Notes under the pieces: generated by a model
Databases searched by the model: none
What the model saw: only the letters and a program-made list of their open reading frames with translations
Told to the model about the DNA's origin: nothing
Program-made: the position numbers and the translations under genes
Part shown: piece after piece, positions 41,601 through 49,215 of the stretch
Layout: every line of letters starts with the position of its first letter
Position numbering within the stretch: the first letter of the stretch is position 1
DNA from: Undaria pinnatifida
Taxonomy: Eukaryota > Sar > Phaeophyceae > Laminariales > Alariaceae
Length of the DNA stretch: 64,000 bases
Direction: 5' to 3'
Assembly (NCBI GenBank): GCA_012845835.1
Contig: JABAKD010000003.1
Coordinates: forward strand, 3,158,212-3,222,211

Positions 41601-44364
41601 GCGCACGACGAGTGATCCACGCCAGGATGGACAATCATCCCCCTTCACCACACCAGCTCGTCGCAGAAAGTGCAAAATGACAATAACCATTGATACAAAA
41701 GTCTTAAATCCAAACGGCCCTAATATTTTCGTCCAGAATGGCGATGCCGCCCACAGCAGCAGCAAAATACAGGAAATCGATTACATATACGAAGCAGGCC
41801 CCGAAAAATTCAACTGGCAACAGCAGTACGGCGCAGATGGATGTGCCACACACGCACGGTGTCACCTGCTGGTGGTGCTGTGCTAGGCGGCATTTTTTTT
41901 TACGTTGTTGTGCTCTCTGCGTGTTGGCTGTGCTCATGGCTGGCTGTGTTCATGAGAGGGCAAAAAACAGACCGAAGAATGTTTCCACTGGGCCTGGTAC
42001 GCGCCCATAGGGTATATGCTACCATAAGAAAAGGTATACCCTTTATGCGCGTGCACGATGCTGGATGTTGCGGAAACCCGGGGATTTGCCTCATCCATGC
42101 CCAAGGTCAAAAAAGTTTAAAAGGCTTGCCACGCGCGACACACTGCACGGGTCGCGCCCAAACCTCCAGCAACGTCACCCCAACAGTCAAATTGTGCCCA
42201 CCCCCCCTTACATTTCGGACAAAGGTGCGAGCACGAAGAGATGTGTCCGCAAAAAAAAAAAAAATGACAACTATATTCCGCGCAGAAAACTATCTATTTT
42301 TTCGCAGAAAAATCTCACCAATCAGCGCGGCATACATGGTGGAACACGTCGGACATTTGGGCCCCATAGCTCTGAATGTCCTCAGAATGCACTCTCGGTG
42401 CATGTAATGCCCCTGGCATTTCGAAAGCAGCAGGGCAGGTTCATTCGCGCTAAACCCGTCCAGACACACTGCCGGTCGAGAGCACAGGCGGGTGGGGTGG
42501 CGAAGGGGGGCGGGCGGGGGGGCGAAGGGGGCGGGCGCGGGGGGGGGGGGGGGTACTTATTTCATATCTGGCCGTAGTCCTGTCATCATAAACCCCTCGC
42601 AAACCTATAATTCCGGGACGGGGCACGTCGAGCTTTCGCCGTCCAGGCAGACACTCGTTGCACCAAGCTCGAAGCGACGTGAGGTGTTCGGCGCGTCGCA
42701 TGAAGAGTTAGCCGTACCTTGGTAAGAACCGGTTTGTGACGCGGACTTCCTCAGCTTGTGCGTATTTGCATTCGGATGACAGCTTCGACTTAGTTTTTTT
42801 TTGTTAAAAGTGATCACTTCCAGAGACAGCGAACGGAGGGGGGGGGGGGGAAATCGCGCGCGTCTGAGCGCGCTCGACACCACCTGTTTCTCGCCTCCGC
42901 TGTCGCTGGGGAAACAATTACTCGTGAACAACTTCACGCTGGTATTGGGCCACCTTTTGGTCTCACCAGCACACGACTCATCCGCCGCGACCATGGCGGT
43001 GCGGTTCTGGGCGACTTATATTTACGTAAGTGTTACTCTGGACCCTCTTCTCATCCTCCGGCGGATGGCGGGGGAAAAAAGCGTAGCCACTTGAGAGCCC
43101 CCACTCCACTCCCGATAATGATTTTCTAAGTAATTTATCCCCAAAAAAGCGTTTCCAGATAAAAAAAGAGGCTTAAGGTCACCTCTCTTGCACGTATTAT
43201 TTTCATACATGGTGGTGTGTCGATTTAACTCTGTTGTATTCGCAAATCCAGCGCAAGCTTGCGCATCCTTCACTTCCCGCGGGCGAAACGTTCACCAGCT
43301 GTTGGCGCCCCCTCCCTTTCCCTCGGTCAGTCCCGGTTGAAAGTAAAAGAAGCTACCCCTGTCCCCTATACTAGCGCCGCCTGACCAACGAGCTGTGATA
43401 GGGGCATACACCGTTTCGGTATTTTTAAGGCGTCCTCACTTCGAAACCTCTGCACTTCATCCATAAACAGACTTATAGATTAAAGCTACAAATGTGCAAA
43501 CCGATGAACAATCAACCCCATGGCCTACGAGAAAGCATACAAAAAAAACACACACACACAAATGCAAAAAACAAAAAAACGACAACCCGACGAACTTGGG
43601 GTAAGCAGCGCCCCCGCCACTCGGAAAAAACACAACGCTAAAAAAAGGCTACCAGGCACCAGGTAAACTCTACGGTGACACGCATCTTAAACGCCTTTAC
43701 AGCCAGAAACCCGTTTTTTTGGGACAAATGACTTGGAGTTAGATTAGGGAGGGGTCTTAGGGCTCTGAAGGGGTTAAGCCCTCTCATCGTATTCCAACGA
43801 TTTTAGTTCCTGATTTTTTTAGGAGCCCGATCAACCAAATGTATTTAGGCCAAAACGAAAAAAATCCAGGGCCTTTCATGGGTCGGATCATGGGTCGCGG
43901 GCCACGGATCGGATCGGGGTGACCTGGACCGACCCGTGACATGTGGACACCTCCTGACCCGACCCGTGAGAGTTCGACACCTCCTGACCCGTCCCGGCTC
44001 GACCCGTGGCGTTTTAAAATACCTACTGACCCGACCCGCGGGCCGGGTCATGACCCGTGGAAAGCCTTGCCAAAAATGCTATCCCTATCCCCTTTCGAGA
44101 AACGCCTCTCACCAGCGCACGTCTCGTCTGCCGCGACCGTAGCGGTGCAGTTCTTGGCAGCATCCACCAGTCGTTTGAACTCCCTTTCCCTCGAACCACT
44201 GGCGCTCTGCGAACTCTGCGAAGCCTGTTGTACCGATTGTGCCGACAGTACTGCCTGAGACGGCCGCAACCGTCCTCCGCTTCCTCCTCCGCCGCCCGCC
44301 GCAGCCGCTGCCGACGCCGCCCCCATCGCCGTTGTCCCTACTGTTGCGGGGGACCCGTTGGCAC
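32587..44364 (-). CDS. Deltex-type E3 ubiquitin ligase (RING-H2 plus DTC domain), 3' part of gene
   Basis: Exons in transcript order: 44364-44113 (or the alternative 43014-42967), 42468-42319, 38085-37904, 36596-36476, 33271-33172, 32623-32587. Every junction keeps frame (phases 1, 1, 0, 1, 2). The RING reads C-AV-C-(14)-C-QG-H-YM-H-RE-C-(11)-C-PT-C. It runs directly into GTQPDGTM, HPNPGQAY, AYLPNTPEGREVL, FTVGTSVTTG, WNGIHHKT, FGYPDRHYF and VKEELAAKGIS, the full order of Deltex C-terminal motifs, then a stop. Deltex proteins are RING ubiquitin ligases whose DTC domain binds ADP-ribose/NAD and can ADP-ribosylate ubiquitin. The N-terminal exons lie beyond 44.4 kb or were not recognised, so substrate-binding domains are unknown. 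Introns are full of satellites and MITEs. The gene type is certain; completeness and expression are not. Confidence 0.93.
32624..33171 (-). other. Deltex-like last intron
   Basis: 548 bp, donor CAG|GTAAGC. It holds CAT/CAG/CAA-rich low-complexity DNA at 32675-32815 (ATCATCACCACCATCATCACC and repeated AACATCAACAT words). Confidence 0.75.
33172..33271 (-). CDS. Deltex-like DTC exon 3 (WNGIHHKT)
   Basis: Acceptor GAGCCAG|GT and donor CACCAG|GTAAGC. It encodes ISNSVIWNGIHHKT, a Gly/Ser loop and NFGYPDRHYFTR. HHKT is the strongest DTC signature and the first His is the conserved pocket histidine. Twelve residues later, where DTX1/2/4 have His and DTX3L has Tyr (from memory), this protein has Phe. 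Confidence 0.92.
33640..35190 (+). repeat. Tandem satellite, about 130-bp units
   Basis: Each unit contains GAAGCGAAGACACGCATTTGA-type, TGGCCGATCGAAGTATCACACGCAGCTT, ATGAGTTTCGACGATTTTT-type and TCTCACAGCTAAGGTGTCTTTTTC-type blocks. About seven units are present (TATCACACGCAGCTTCC or variants near 33716, 33848, 33978, 34840, 34990 and 35125). The array is split by unrelated DNA at 34045-34690. Single outlying units occur at 56875-56955 and 62730-62800. Confidence 0.85.
34045..34690. mobile_element. Insertion splitting the 130-bp satellite, possibly a TIR element
   Basis: Unrelated to the satellite. An inverted pair, GGGGCGTCCATTATGG (34130) and CCACAATGGACG (34663), lies about 530 bp apart and may mark its ends. 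Several ATTATTTCTGG/CAGAAATAA words in both orientations flank these sites. A GCTGCTGTGGTGCTGCTGTGG array is at about 34290-34340. Ends and superfamily are uncertain. Confidence 0.4.
35491..35934. mobile_element. GATC-rich MITE, copy 2, with internal tandem expansion
   Basis: The left end ACACCTGGGACAGATCACGAT is mirrored by GATCGTCTGACCGAGGTGT. The left half contains about eight tandem units of roughly 37 bp (GGACAGATCACGATCTAGATCATCCACAC). The right half matches copy 1 (GATCCTATAGCTGCC, GAGTACAGATCAAACC, GATCGTACGG, CATACAGATCTTCCC). Confidence 0.85.
35940..36475. repeat. A-rich low-complexity DNA
   Basis: Irregular AAAAAACA, GAAAAAAA and AACACGTTAAAAA words dominate. On the transcribed minus strand this is a long pyrimidine/T-rich tract just downstream of a Deltex-like donor. 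Translations are Phe-rich and not genes. Confidence 0.7.
36476..36596 (-). CDS. Deltex-like DTC exon 2 (FTVGTSVTTG)
   Basis: Acceptor TATCGCAG| and donor GCCG|GTTGTT. It encodes NTPEGREVLGLLCACFEQK, then MTFTVGTSVTTG and VWSGGQSFAG. The G.EVL.LL..CF....FTVGTSVTTG pattern matches the middle of the Deltex C-terminal domain. Confidence 0.92.
36842..36925. repeat. Poly-G run and two telomere-like repeats
   Basis: A run of 14 G ends near 36882, and CCCTAACCCTAAC occurs at 36910-36922. Two repeats are too few to call an interstitial telomere. Confidence 0.4.
37268..37357. mobile_element. TTAA-type MITE, degenerate copy
   Basis: It starts TTGACGCCTGTACAACTGG, has GTATAGGGAGGG and GGCTCTAAACC in the family order, and ends TTAA. 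The left TTAA is now TTGA. Confidence 0.55.
37640..37790. mobile_element. GATC-rich MITE, partial copy
   Basis: It carries GTCGTACGGCTCCCGCTGGGCAACATGAGCTAGACCATACAGAT and ends GATCGATGATCTGTC. The left half is missing or unrecognisable. Confidence 0.6.
37904..38085 (-). CDS. Deltex-like DTC exon 1 (QPDGTM ... HPNPG ... AYLP)
   Basis: Acceptor GTGTCTGCTAG| and donor TTGCCG|GTAAAT. It encodes TQPDGTMTFSTRAPG, an LSGYETVGTIVINYNFLGG strand-rich segment, GIQSRHHPNPGQAYRGTSR and VAYLP. This is the start of the Deltex C-terminal domain. Third-position GC is high. The first two bases complete the Gly codon left by the RING exon. Confidence 0.94.
38640..39260 (+). repeat. 42-bp satellite, block 1
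   Basis: From 38930 the unit CAATTCCATTTAATAGACAAC-TTTGTAAATCAATTATCCAGG repeats with a 42-bp period about seven times with few changes. Divergent half-units extend back to about 38640. The 14-residue protein repeat seen in one frame is a by-product of a period divisible by three. Confidence 0.9.
39261..39729. other. Unassigned spacer within satellite region
   Basis: AT-rich with CTTTTC and TACTCGTA-type words. No exon supported. Confidence 0.4.
39730..40480 (-). repeat. Diverged inverted satellite block
   Basis: TTGTTTCTGGTCTTGCCTATTAATAGGAATGGTTCG-type units recur near 39985, 40045, 40130, 40205, 40300 and 40370. Read on the minus strand they share the CAATTCC, TATTAATAGAC and AACAATT words of the flanking 42-bp satellite, so this block seems to be an inverted, older form. 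Confidence 0.6.
40481..41095 (+). repeat. 42-bp satellite, block 2
   Basis: Units CAATTCCAATTAATAGACAG-CACCCCAAATCAATTGTGGCC recur about 14 times with a 41-42 bp period from 40481 to 41095. The consensus differs from block 1 mainly in the GCACCCCAAATCAATTGTGGCC half. Confidence 0.9.
41533..41886 (+). CDS. Open frame of uncertain status inside the Deltex-like intron
   Basis: A 117-codon plus-strand frame with balanced composition (for example KMTITIDTKVLNPNGPNIF and EIDYIYEAGPEKFNWQQQ). It contains no simple repeat, unlike most long frames here. I do not recognise it and found no splice partners. It may be an exon of an overlapping gene, or chance. Confidence 0.2.
   Translation: MFRAGISNFRTGTLLVLLSQILKRTTSDPRQDGQSSPFTTPARRRKCKMTITIDTKVLNPNGPNIFVQNGDAAHSSSKIQEIDYIYEAGPEKFNWQQQYGADGCATHARCHLLVVLC
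42319..42468 (-). CDS. Deltex-like RING-H2 exon
   Basis: Acceptor CCGGCAG|TG, donor ATTG|GTGAGA, 150 bp. It starts two bases into a Val codon, then CLDGFSANEPALLLSK, CQGHYMHREC and PKCPTCSTMYAALIG. Together with the preceding exon's TCA this makes a complete zinc-binding RING-H2 (second Cys through eighth ligand). The next residues continue straight into the DTC domain, as in the Deltex family. Confidence 0.93.
42480..42800 (+). mobile_element. Dispersed element core (GCGAAGCGC family), copy 3
   Basis: A poly-G run (42540-42552) and GTACTTATTTCATATCTGGCCGTAG are followed by GGACGGGGCACGTCGAG, CGTCCAGGCAGACA, TGCACCAAGCTCGAAGCGACGTGAGGTGTTCGGC and a 3' part with GGATGACAGCTTCGACTTAG and CACTTCCAGAGACAGCG. 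The last two blocks are also in 52530-52590, so this copy extends further than copies 1 and 2. It lies 12 bp from the RING exon acceptor. Confidence 0.8.
42967..43014 (-). CDS. Alternative or duplicated short exon (ADESCA)
   Basis: 48 bp between AATATAAG| and GCTG|GTGAGA. It encodes AQNRTAMVAADESCA and ends in phase 1, as the RING exon requires. It is homologous to the last 48 bp of 44113-44364 (KNCTATVAADETCA). The DNA differs by both synonymous and replacement changes, so the duplication is not recent. It could be a mutually exclusive exon or a relic. Confidence 0.6.
43015..43686. other. Intron sequence, nothing further recognised
   Basis: Lies between the two candidate first-RING exons. 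A 75-bp stretch at 43183-43257 (minus) has GT-AG ends and encodes a CAGFANTTEL-type peptide. Its phase does not fit the RING exon as modelled, so it is not included. Confidence 0.4.
43687..43777. mobile_element. TTAA-flanked piggyBac-like MITE, copy 5 (inverted)
   Basis: 91 bp with TTAA at both ends. It starts TTAAACGCCTTTACAGCCAG and ends GGGCTCTGAAGGGGTTAA. It is the reverse orientation of copies 1 and 6, and the interior TTAGATTAGGGAGGGG matches. Confidence 0.8.
43867..44069. mobile_element. CAGGG-ended MITE with GACCC interior, copy 5
   Basis: The left end CAGGGCCTTTCATGGGTC is mirrored by GACCCGTGGAAAGCCTTG. Inside are CACCTCCTGACCCGACCCGTG units, three in tandem. It ends only 44 bp from the donor of the Deltex-like exon at 44113. 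Confidence 0.8.
44113..44364 (-). CDS. Deltex-like exon preceding the RING (ANGSP ... ADETCA)
   Basis: 252 bp between TTCATCAG| and GCTG|GTGAGA. It begins two bases into a codon, then ANGSPATVGTTAMG, a run of Ala and Gly, a Gln/Ser-rich stretch (SVQQASQSSQSASGS), REREFKRLVDAAKN and CTATVAADETCA. The final Cys is the first zinc ligand of the RING. The low-complexity part is likely a disordered linker. A truncated duplicate of its 5' part is at 45520-45584. The donor phase matches the RING exon exactly. Confidence 0.75.
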
Positions 44365-44369
44365 CTGAT

Positions 44370-44640
44370 GAACGGACGAACGAGCAATGAAAAAACGAGA
44401 ACAAACTCTTCCATCGGACTTGGTTCGTTCCGGCACGCATTTGACTGTGTTTGCGATACATGACGACAAAAAAATAACACCCTGATGGACGGATGAATGG
44501 GGGATAAAACATTTGGAACAAATTCTTCCATTCGACTGACGACAAAAAAAGAACACCCTGCTGGACGGATAAATGGGGGATAAAACATTTGGAACAAATT
44601 CTTCCATTCGACTGAAAAAAGGCCAGATCCACTCCGGCAT
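44370..44640. repeat. 76-bp tandem repeat
   Basis: ACACCCTGATGGACGGATGAATGGGGGATAAAACATTTGGAACAAATTCTTCCATTCGACTGACGACAAAAAAA-type units start near 44478 and 44554, with a partial unit before 44440. The two full units are nearly identical, so the duplication is recent. It lies just upstream of a Deltex-like exon on the transcribed strand. Confidence 0.8.
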
Positions 44641-45519
44641 GCATTTTGAATCACAAAAAAATACAAAAACATCTGGTATGCAGAATCCACGCAAAAAGTC
44701 TATTCCTGAGCACAAAAACGAACACAGAGCACGTGAGGAACACGCGTACGAGAGAGTGAGAACGGCAGCAGCGGCGGCGGGGACGGAGGTGGCGCTGGCC
44801 CAGCAAGATTACAGCAGCTCGGCCTGGCTAGGTGATCACCGCGATCGCCACCACCAGAACAGACAACAAAGCCAGTTTTGAATATTAGAAACAAGCAGGC
44901 GACACCAACAGCAGTCGCAGCACAGCAGCCGTAGCACAGCAGCATCGCGAGCAGTAGCAGTAGCAGCAGCAGTAGCAGCAGCAGCGGCGACTGCGGCGGG
45001 GATGGCAGTGGCTGAAAAAAAAGCTTCGGCGACGGCGGCGTGATATAACGGCGGTGGTTGAAAAATCAGCACTGAATACAAGAACATCACAGCAGTAGCT
45101 GCTGCAGCAGGAGCGGCACGAGCAGCAAGCACGAGGTAATCGCAGCGCGCGCCCACTCGCTAGCACCTATCCCTGAGGTCGCGCCTACGCGCCATGCTTC
45201 CCCAGCTACCCTTTGGTGCTTCCGTGCTCCCATGGTTGGCTTGTGTCTACCGCTGCCAATCACAGCGAGCGGTGTCTGTGAAGTGTGGGTTGTGTCCTTG
45301 TGCTCTGTGGGCGTTGTGCCGTCATTGCGCCTGGAGAGCGTCGGGGAAAAGATCTGTACAATGCAGAACAATGGATGGGCTGCTAGAGGTCGATTGAACT
45401 TTTGCCGCAGTTCGGTCCAAATCGTTCGCTCAGATTGGAATTTCCCGCCCGTTTTGCGTCAAATTCCTCGTTCAAAGTTCGTTCGTGGTATTTTTTAGAT
45501 CGGGTTTTGGGTTTTGCTT
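44641..45519. other. CAG/GCA-rich DNA; no exon recognised
   Basis: 44885-45150 is rich in GCAGCAGTAGCAG-type words. 45190-45400 and 45400-45500 are unassigned. On the minus strand this should hold upstream Deltex-like intron or exons, but I recognise none. Confidence 0.4.
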
Positions 45520-45584
45520 TCATGTCACAAACACAAAATGAATGCTCGCCGCCGCTGCCCCCACTCCAGGAGACCCGTTGGCAC
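45520..45584 (-). pseudogene. Truncated duplicate of the Deltex-like ANGSP exon
   Basis: After the acceptor-like CCTCAAG| it reads GTGCCAACGGGTCTCCTGGAG, encoding ANGSPGVGAAAA as at the start of the exon at 44364. The similarity then stops. It is either an alternative 5' exon or a relic of exon duplication. Confidence 0.45.
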
Positions 45585-45589
45585 CTTGA

Positions 45590-45740
45590 GGGTGTGGGTG
45601 GGTGGGTGGGTGGGTGGGTGTGACGACAACAGTAACAATAACAGCGGCAACAACAGCAACAGCAACAACAACAACAACAACTACGAAAATAGCAACAACA
45701 ACCACCACCACCACCAACAACAACAATAACAACAATGGCA
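45590..45740 (+). repeat. (GGGT)n and CAA/CAG microsatellites
   Basis: GGGTGGGTGGGTGGGTGGGTG at 45597-45620, then AACAGCAACAACAACAACAAC-type DNA to about 45735. No gene. Confidence 0.85.
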
Positions 45741-46531
45741 GCAGCATGTACACTCCATAATATCACCTATGAGGCGAAGACGTCGCTGGTATGCTGATGG
45801 TCGCTGTATCGCGACCATTAGAGAGGCGTGGAACTCGAAAACTGCAACGGCGGCGGCAGCGGCAGAGGGAGTGAGGCGTTGGGGAAAGAAAAACAAGCGG
45901 GCAACAAAAAAATCAGTGCTAAAAAACAAAAAAAAGAGGTGCGTTCATTAGTGGATATACCCTGGAGGGCACTCGGGGTATACATCCGAGTATGACCACA
46001 ACAACCAGGCTGGGTACCCGCGTACCCCAGAGTGTATCAAGTGTACCCGTTCTGTAATACCTAGCTCGCTAACACCTACCGTAGCCAGCGACTTTACTAT
46101 TAGCGTAGTCAGCCAACAGTCACCGCAAACACTGCCCTACTGCAGGAAGCTGTCGCGCGTGTCTCATTACCGTCCGGGCGACCGGTCACCTTACTGGAAG
46201 CTTATTTTTGCAATATCTCGCCAACTAACATAACTAGTCGGCGGCGTACTACTAGTATAGTCAGCCACGTCACAGCCCAACTAAACGCTTAACAATCGTA
46301 TATCGAAGAACATCGACGGTTTACTTCCCCACCCAGCTGCAGCGGGAGCCCCTCAACAGTGCTGATACGTGCGAGCCCTGTATCCCGGCACTACTCAGGG
46401 CACCGGCACTATTGCGGAGAGGGGTATTCTTGAGAGATATCATGAATATAAGGTTCCGGTAGTTCACGGCACTACAGAGAGCAGTGGCACTGTTCAACCG
46501 GCACTATCGGGGGGCCCCCATTGCAACACAG
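45741..46531. other. No supported gene
   Basis: 45770-45950 could encode a short Arg/Lys/Ala-rich peptide on the plus strand (minor evidence only). 46070-46290 has AGCCAACTAA/AGTCAGCCAA words related to 47040-47300. Confidence 0.35.
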
Positions 46532-46709
46532 CAGCAGGGGTCCCCCCGTCTACCCCCAATAAGGCAATACGACCGTCTTTTTGAGGGAAGCCGCCTTATT
46601 TATTCCGGGTGATGAGTGCTATTCCCCAGTCGCGGCGTTCAATTCCAACCATCTTATATCGGGATACCGCCTTATACAGGGATACCGCCATACGGAGGGA
46701 CCCCCACTG
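46532..46709. mobile_element. Pogo/Tigger-like MITE, 178 bp
   Basis: It begins CAGCAGGGGTCCCCCCGT and ends ACGGAGGGACCCCCACTG, followed by TA. The ends resemble those of the larger element at 22378 (CAGTAGGGGTCCC). Subterminal words CCGCCTTAT and ATAAGGC repeat in both orientations, like the TTTAGCGG words there. TA is missing on the left, so that side is mutated. Confidence 0.6.
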
Positions 46710-47428
46710 TAACTGGCAAAGTCCAGCCAACTCGCCGCCCTATCGGTGCTGCATGCAACGTCACTCACCAGCACAACAGTGCAATCCTAGCTGTGCGATG
46801 CGTGTTACGGTAAAGGTATACCTTTTTTTGGCTATACCCAAAATCGTCGAACTGCCATTCTTGTTGTGCAAAATAACTCAAGCTTGGTATGCTTGGGCCA
46901 CGGGTTTTGTTCATCGGATTGCACTTTCAGTTTGCTCAAAGCTTTTGGGTCGAAGGCATAGAGCTTCTCTAGCAATCACCGTCAGAAGGAAAACGGCGCA
47001 CCTCCATCGTAGCAGGTCTCGGATTACACAGCTAAAACTAGCATAACAACCTAATCGGCGACATACATGCGGTCGTCTCAAAGCTCTACAAATCACCGCT
47101 CGCAGCTAACTGCCACAGCAGCCAACCCAAAAAACTAATCGGGTAATACAGCCAGCCAGCCCTACAAATCACTGCACGCAGCTAACAGCATCAGCCAACT
47201 AAATAACAAATCGGATCTACTTAATACAGCCAGCCAACAAATCGCAATACCTAGCCAACTAATGACTAGTCGGGCGACGCATAGGCAGACAGCTCACAGC
47301 CCTGGAAAATGAAGAAAACATCGGGCGAGAAAATTGCAAGCGATTGGGGCTGCAGCACTGCAGCACAGGTTTTAACTATTTTACCACTGCAAAACAAGTA
47401 TCACATTGACTACACGTGGAAGGCGTCC
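46710..47428. repeat. Dispersed and weakly tandem repeat DNA
   Basis: 46893-46935 is the inverse of 14290-14330. 47040-47300 holds about three units of CTAATCGGGTAATACAGCCAGCC/CAAATCACTGCACGCAGCTAAC. The CTAGTCGGGCGACGCATAGGCAGACAG block at 47266-47292 recurs at 56032-56060, and the GATTGGGGCTGCAGCACTGCAGC block at 47343 recurs at 56990. No gene supported. Confidence 0.5.
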
Positions 47429-47669
47429 ACACCTCGGACAGATCACGATGTAGATCATGCAGATCATCTAGATCATCCACAACAGATCCTGTAGCTCCCG
47501 TTACGATATGTTATGCTGGATCTAGATTTGTACAGTGCGGACCCAACCCAGCAAAACATGTGCCAGATCAGATCATGCAGCTCGTATGGCTGGCAACATG
47601 AGCTAGATCATACAGACCTTGCCTGAAGTATTTATATCAACTAGTGGGGAGAGATGATCTGTCCGATGC
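47429..47669. mobile_element. GATC-rich MITE, copy 4
   Basis: The left end ACACCTCGGACAGATCACGAT pairs with GATGATCTGTCCGATGCCTGG. The interior has GATCCTGTAGCTCCCGTTACG, GTACAGTGCGGACCCAACCCAG and CATACAGACCTTGCC in family order. A second left end (ATCGGACAGATCAT) follows at 47715. Confidence 0.8.
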
Positions 47670-48099
47670 CTGGAAGGTTCCCAAAACGTGGATGCAGCAC
47701 CACCCTTCCACATATCGGACAGATCATAATCATGTTAATCTACAAGCTCTCCCTTCGGACGTGAAATACAAGGAGGCAGAATGCTAGGCCAAAAGAAAAA
47801 AAACGAGCGTAGAAACCTAAAAACACTAAAAAACATAACGTAGGAGGGAACAGTAAAACAGACTATTATTAAGGGAAGAAAAACGAACCAAAAGAGGGTG
47901 GCGCAAGAGAAGAGAGCGAAATCATATATGATGAGACGCAGCACAAGAATTAAGTTCTCGCATTAATCAGATGGAATCAATAGCAGTAGCACGACGAACG
48001 GAGCAGCAGTCCCAGTCACACACCAATTAGCAGTATACTGCGTATCCTAAATACGGTGGGGGACTCCCAATAGTGCGGGTTGAAGCGTGTCATCATTGT
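47670..48099. other. No gene recognised
   Basis: A-rich (AAAAACGAGCG, AACACTAAAAAACATAACG) unassigned sequence after the second GATC-type end. Confidence 0.4.
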
Positions 48100-48460
48100 T
48101 CTCTGTAATGCCGGCAAACGTAGCACAACTGGACCTCTTCACACAAAAACAACATATATGTATGGCAGCCCTGCTATCACCAATGGTGGTGTCTTGAATA
48201 GCAATAGTAGTACTGCCGGCACATTGGGTTGGTACATAATGGCACTACTAATATAATGTGATGCTGTCTCCCCACACACAAAAAAAACACACGCAGTACA
48301 AAACTAAGCACTTGTATTAATAGTAGTAGCATATTAGTGGTGGTGTCGTGAATAGCATAGTAGTGCCGGTATATCGGCTGGCACATACCGGCACTATTAA
48401 TACCATGTGGAGCTGTCTCCCCACACAAAAAAAAACACACACACGCAGTATTTGGAATGA
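48100..48460 (+). repeat. Tandem duplication, about 165 bp
   Basis: GGTGGTGTCTTGAATAGCA, then AGTAGTGCCGGCACATTGGG, GGCACTA-TAATA and GCTGTCTCCCCACACA-AAAAAACACACGCAGTA occurs at 48189-48300 and again at 48343-48450. The copies differ by small changes and an ATTAATAG insertion. Confidence 0.75.
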
Positions 48461-48469
48461 TTTATTTTT

Positions 48470-49070
48470 CATCTGTTTCCTGAGATCGCTCGGTTGGTGC
48501 ATCCCTGACCTCTCAGGACGTCCCACTTTGACACCGCCTCCTTTCATTCCTAGCGGAGCGTCTCCAGCTTTTCTTTGATTTTCTTGCTCCACCGAATTAT
48601 TTTCAGCTTTTTTTTCTTTCTTTTCCAGCTGTTTCTTGACTTTTCAACTGCTTTCTTTAAATTTGGTTTCTGCCAACACGATCTTGAATCTTTTCGTCAT
48701 TTGTTCTTCCATTTTTGGGTAGGTTGAACTTCCTTCAAATTGGAGCATCCCTGGCCTTTCAGGACGTCCCACTTGGACATCGCCTCCTCTCATTACATGT
48801 GGACCGGTTAAACTCTTTTTTTGTTTATTGCGCCACCTCATAATGATTTTCTTATTTCCGTTCTTCCAGTTTTTTCTTGACTTTTCAACTGCTTTCCTCA
48901 AATTTGGTTTCTGCCGACACGATTATAGTTTTTTTCGCCATTTGTTCTTTTTAGTGTACGTTGAACACCTTCCAAATTTGCCGTTTTTTTGTTTTACGCT
49001 TCAACTTTTTGATGTTTTTTGCTCGTGGAGAAGCTGGACTCCTTTCAAACTTGCCGTCTGTGAGGACAGT
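48470..49070 (-). repeat. Tandem repeat, about 242 bp, possibly from coding DNA
   Basis: TGCATCCCTGACCTCTCAGGACGTCCCAC at 48499 recurs at 48743, and TTCTTGACTTTTCAACTGCTTTC at 48631 recurs at 48872. A third partial unit ends near 48990. On the minus strand both units encode VGRPER-GM in a Lys-rich context, but the differences between units are mostly replacements and an in-frame TGA is shared, so I do not call a gene. Confidence 0.6.
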
Positions 49071-49215
49071 TAGTTGAAGTTCACACACCCACGCACGGAT
49101 TTTTGTGTGGTCAGTGCCCAGGCTGCACACAACACAGAGCAAGCTTGAGCTCCGTGCTCCGACCGAGAAATGCGCTCGATTTACCGCTCTTCCCTCTGCA
49201 AAAAGTCGAAGTAGG

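Larger units (their letters stand above)
38086..42318 (-). other. Deltex-like intron with 42-bp satellite
   Basis: A 4.2-kb intron (donor ATTG|GTGAGA). It contains a purine/G-rich segment at 38230-38530, the AATTG satellite at 38640-41095, and unassigned sequence at 41100-42300. Confidence 0.75.

Noticed and set aside
42319-42449. Alternative RING exon start at the acceptor GGGTTTAG (42450)
   Set aside because: It would need a phase-2 upstream exon and would lose the CxxC. The acceptor at 42469-42470 restores C-AV-C and fits both candidate upstream exons.
43183-43257. Possible minus-strand exon encoding a CAGFANTTEL-type peptide
   Set aside because: Its donor phase does not match the RING exon as modelled, and including it would separate the RING cysteines; direct splicing from 44113 or 42967 is simpler.
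48470-48901. Lys-rich minus-strand gene with VGRPER repeat
   Set aside because: Units differ mostly by replacement changes and share an in-frame stop; better explained as a 242-bp tandem repeat.
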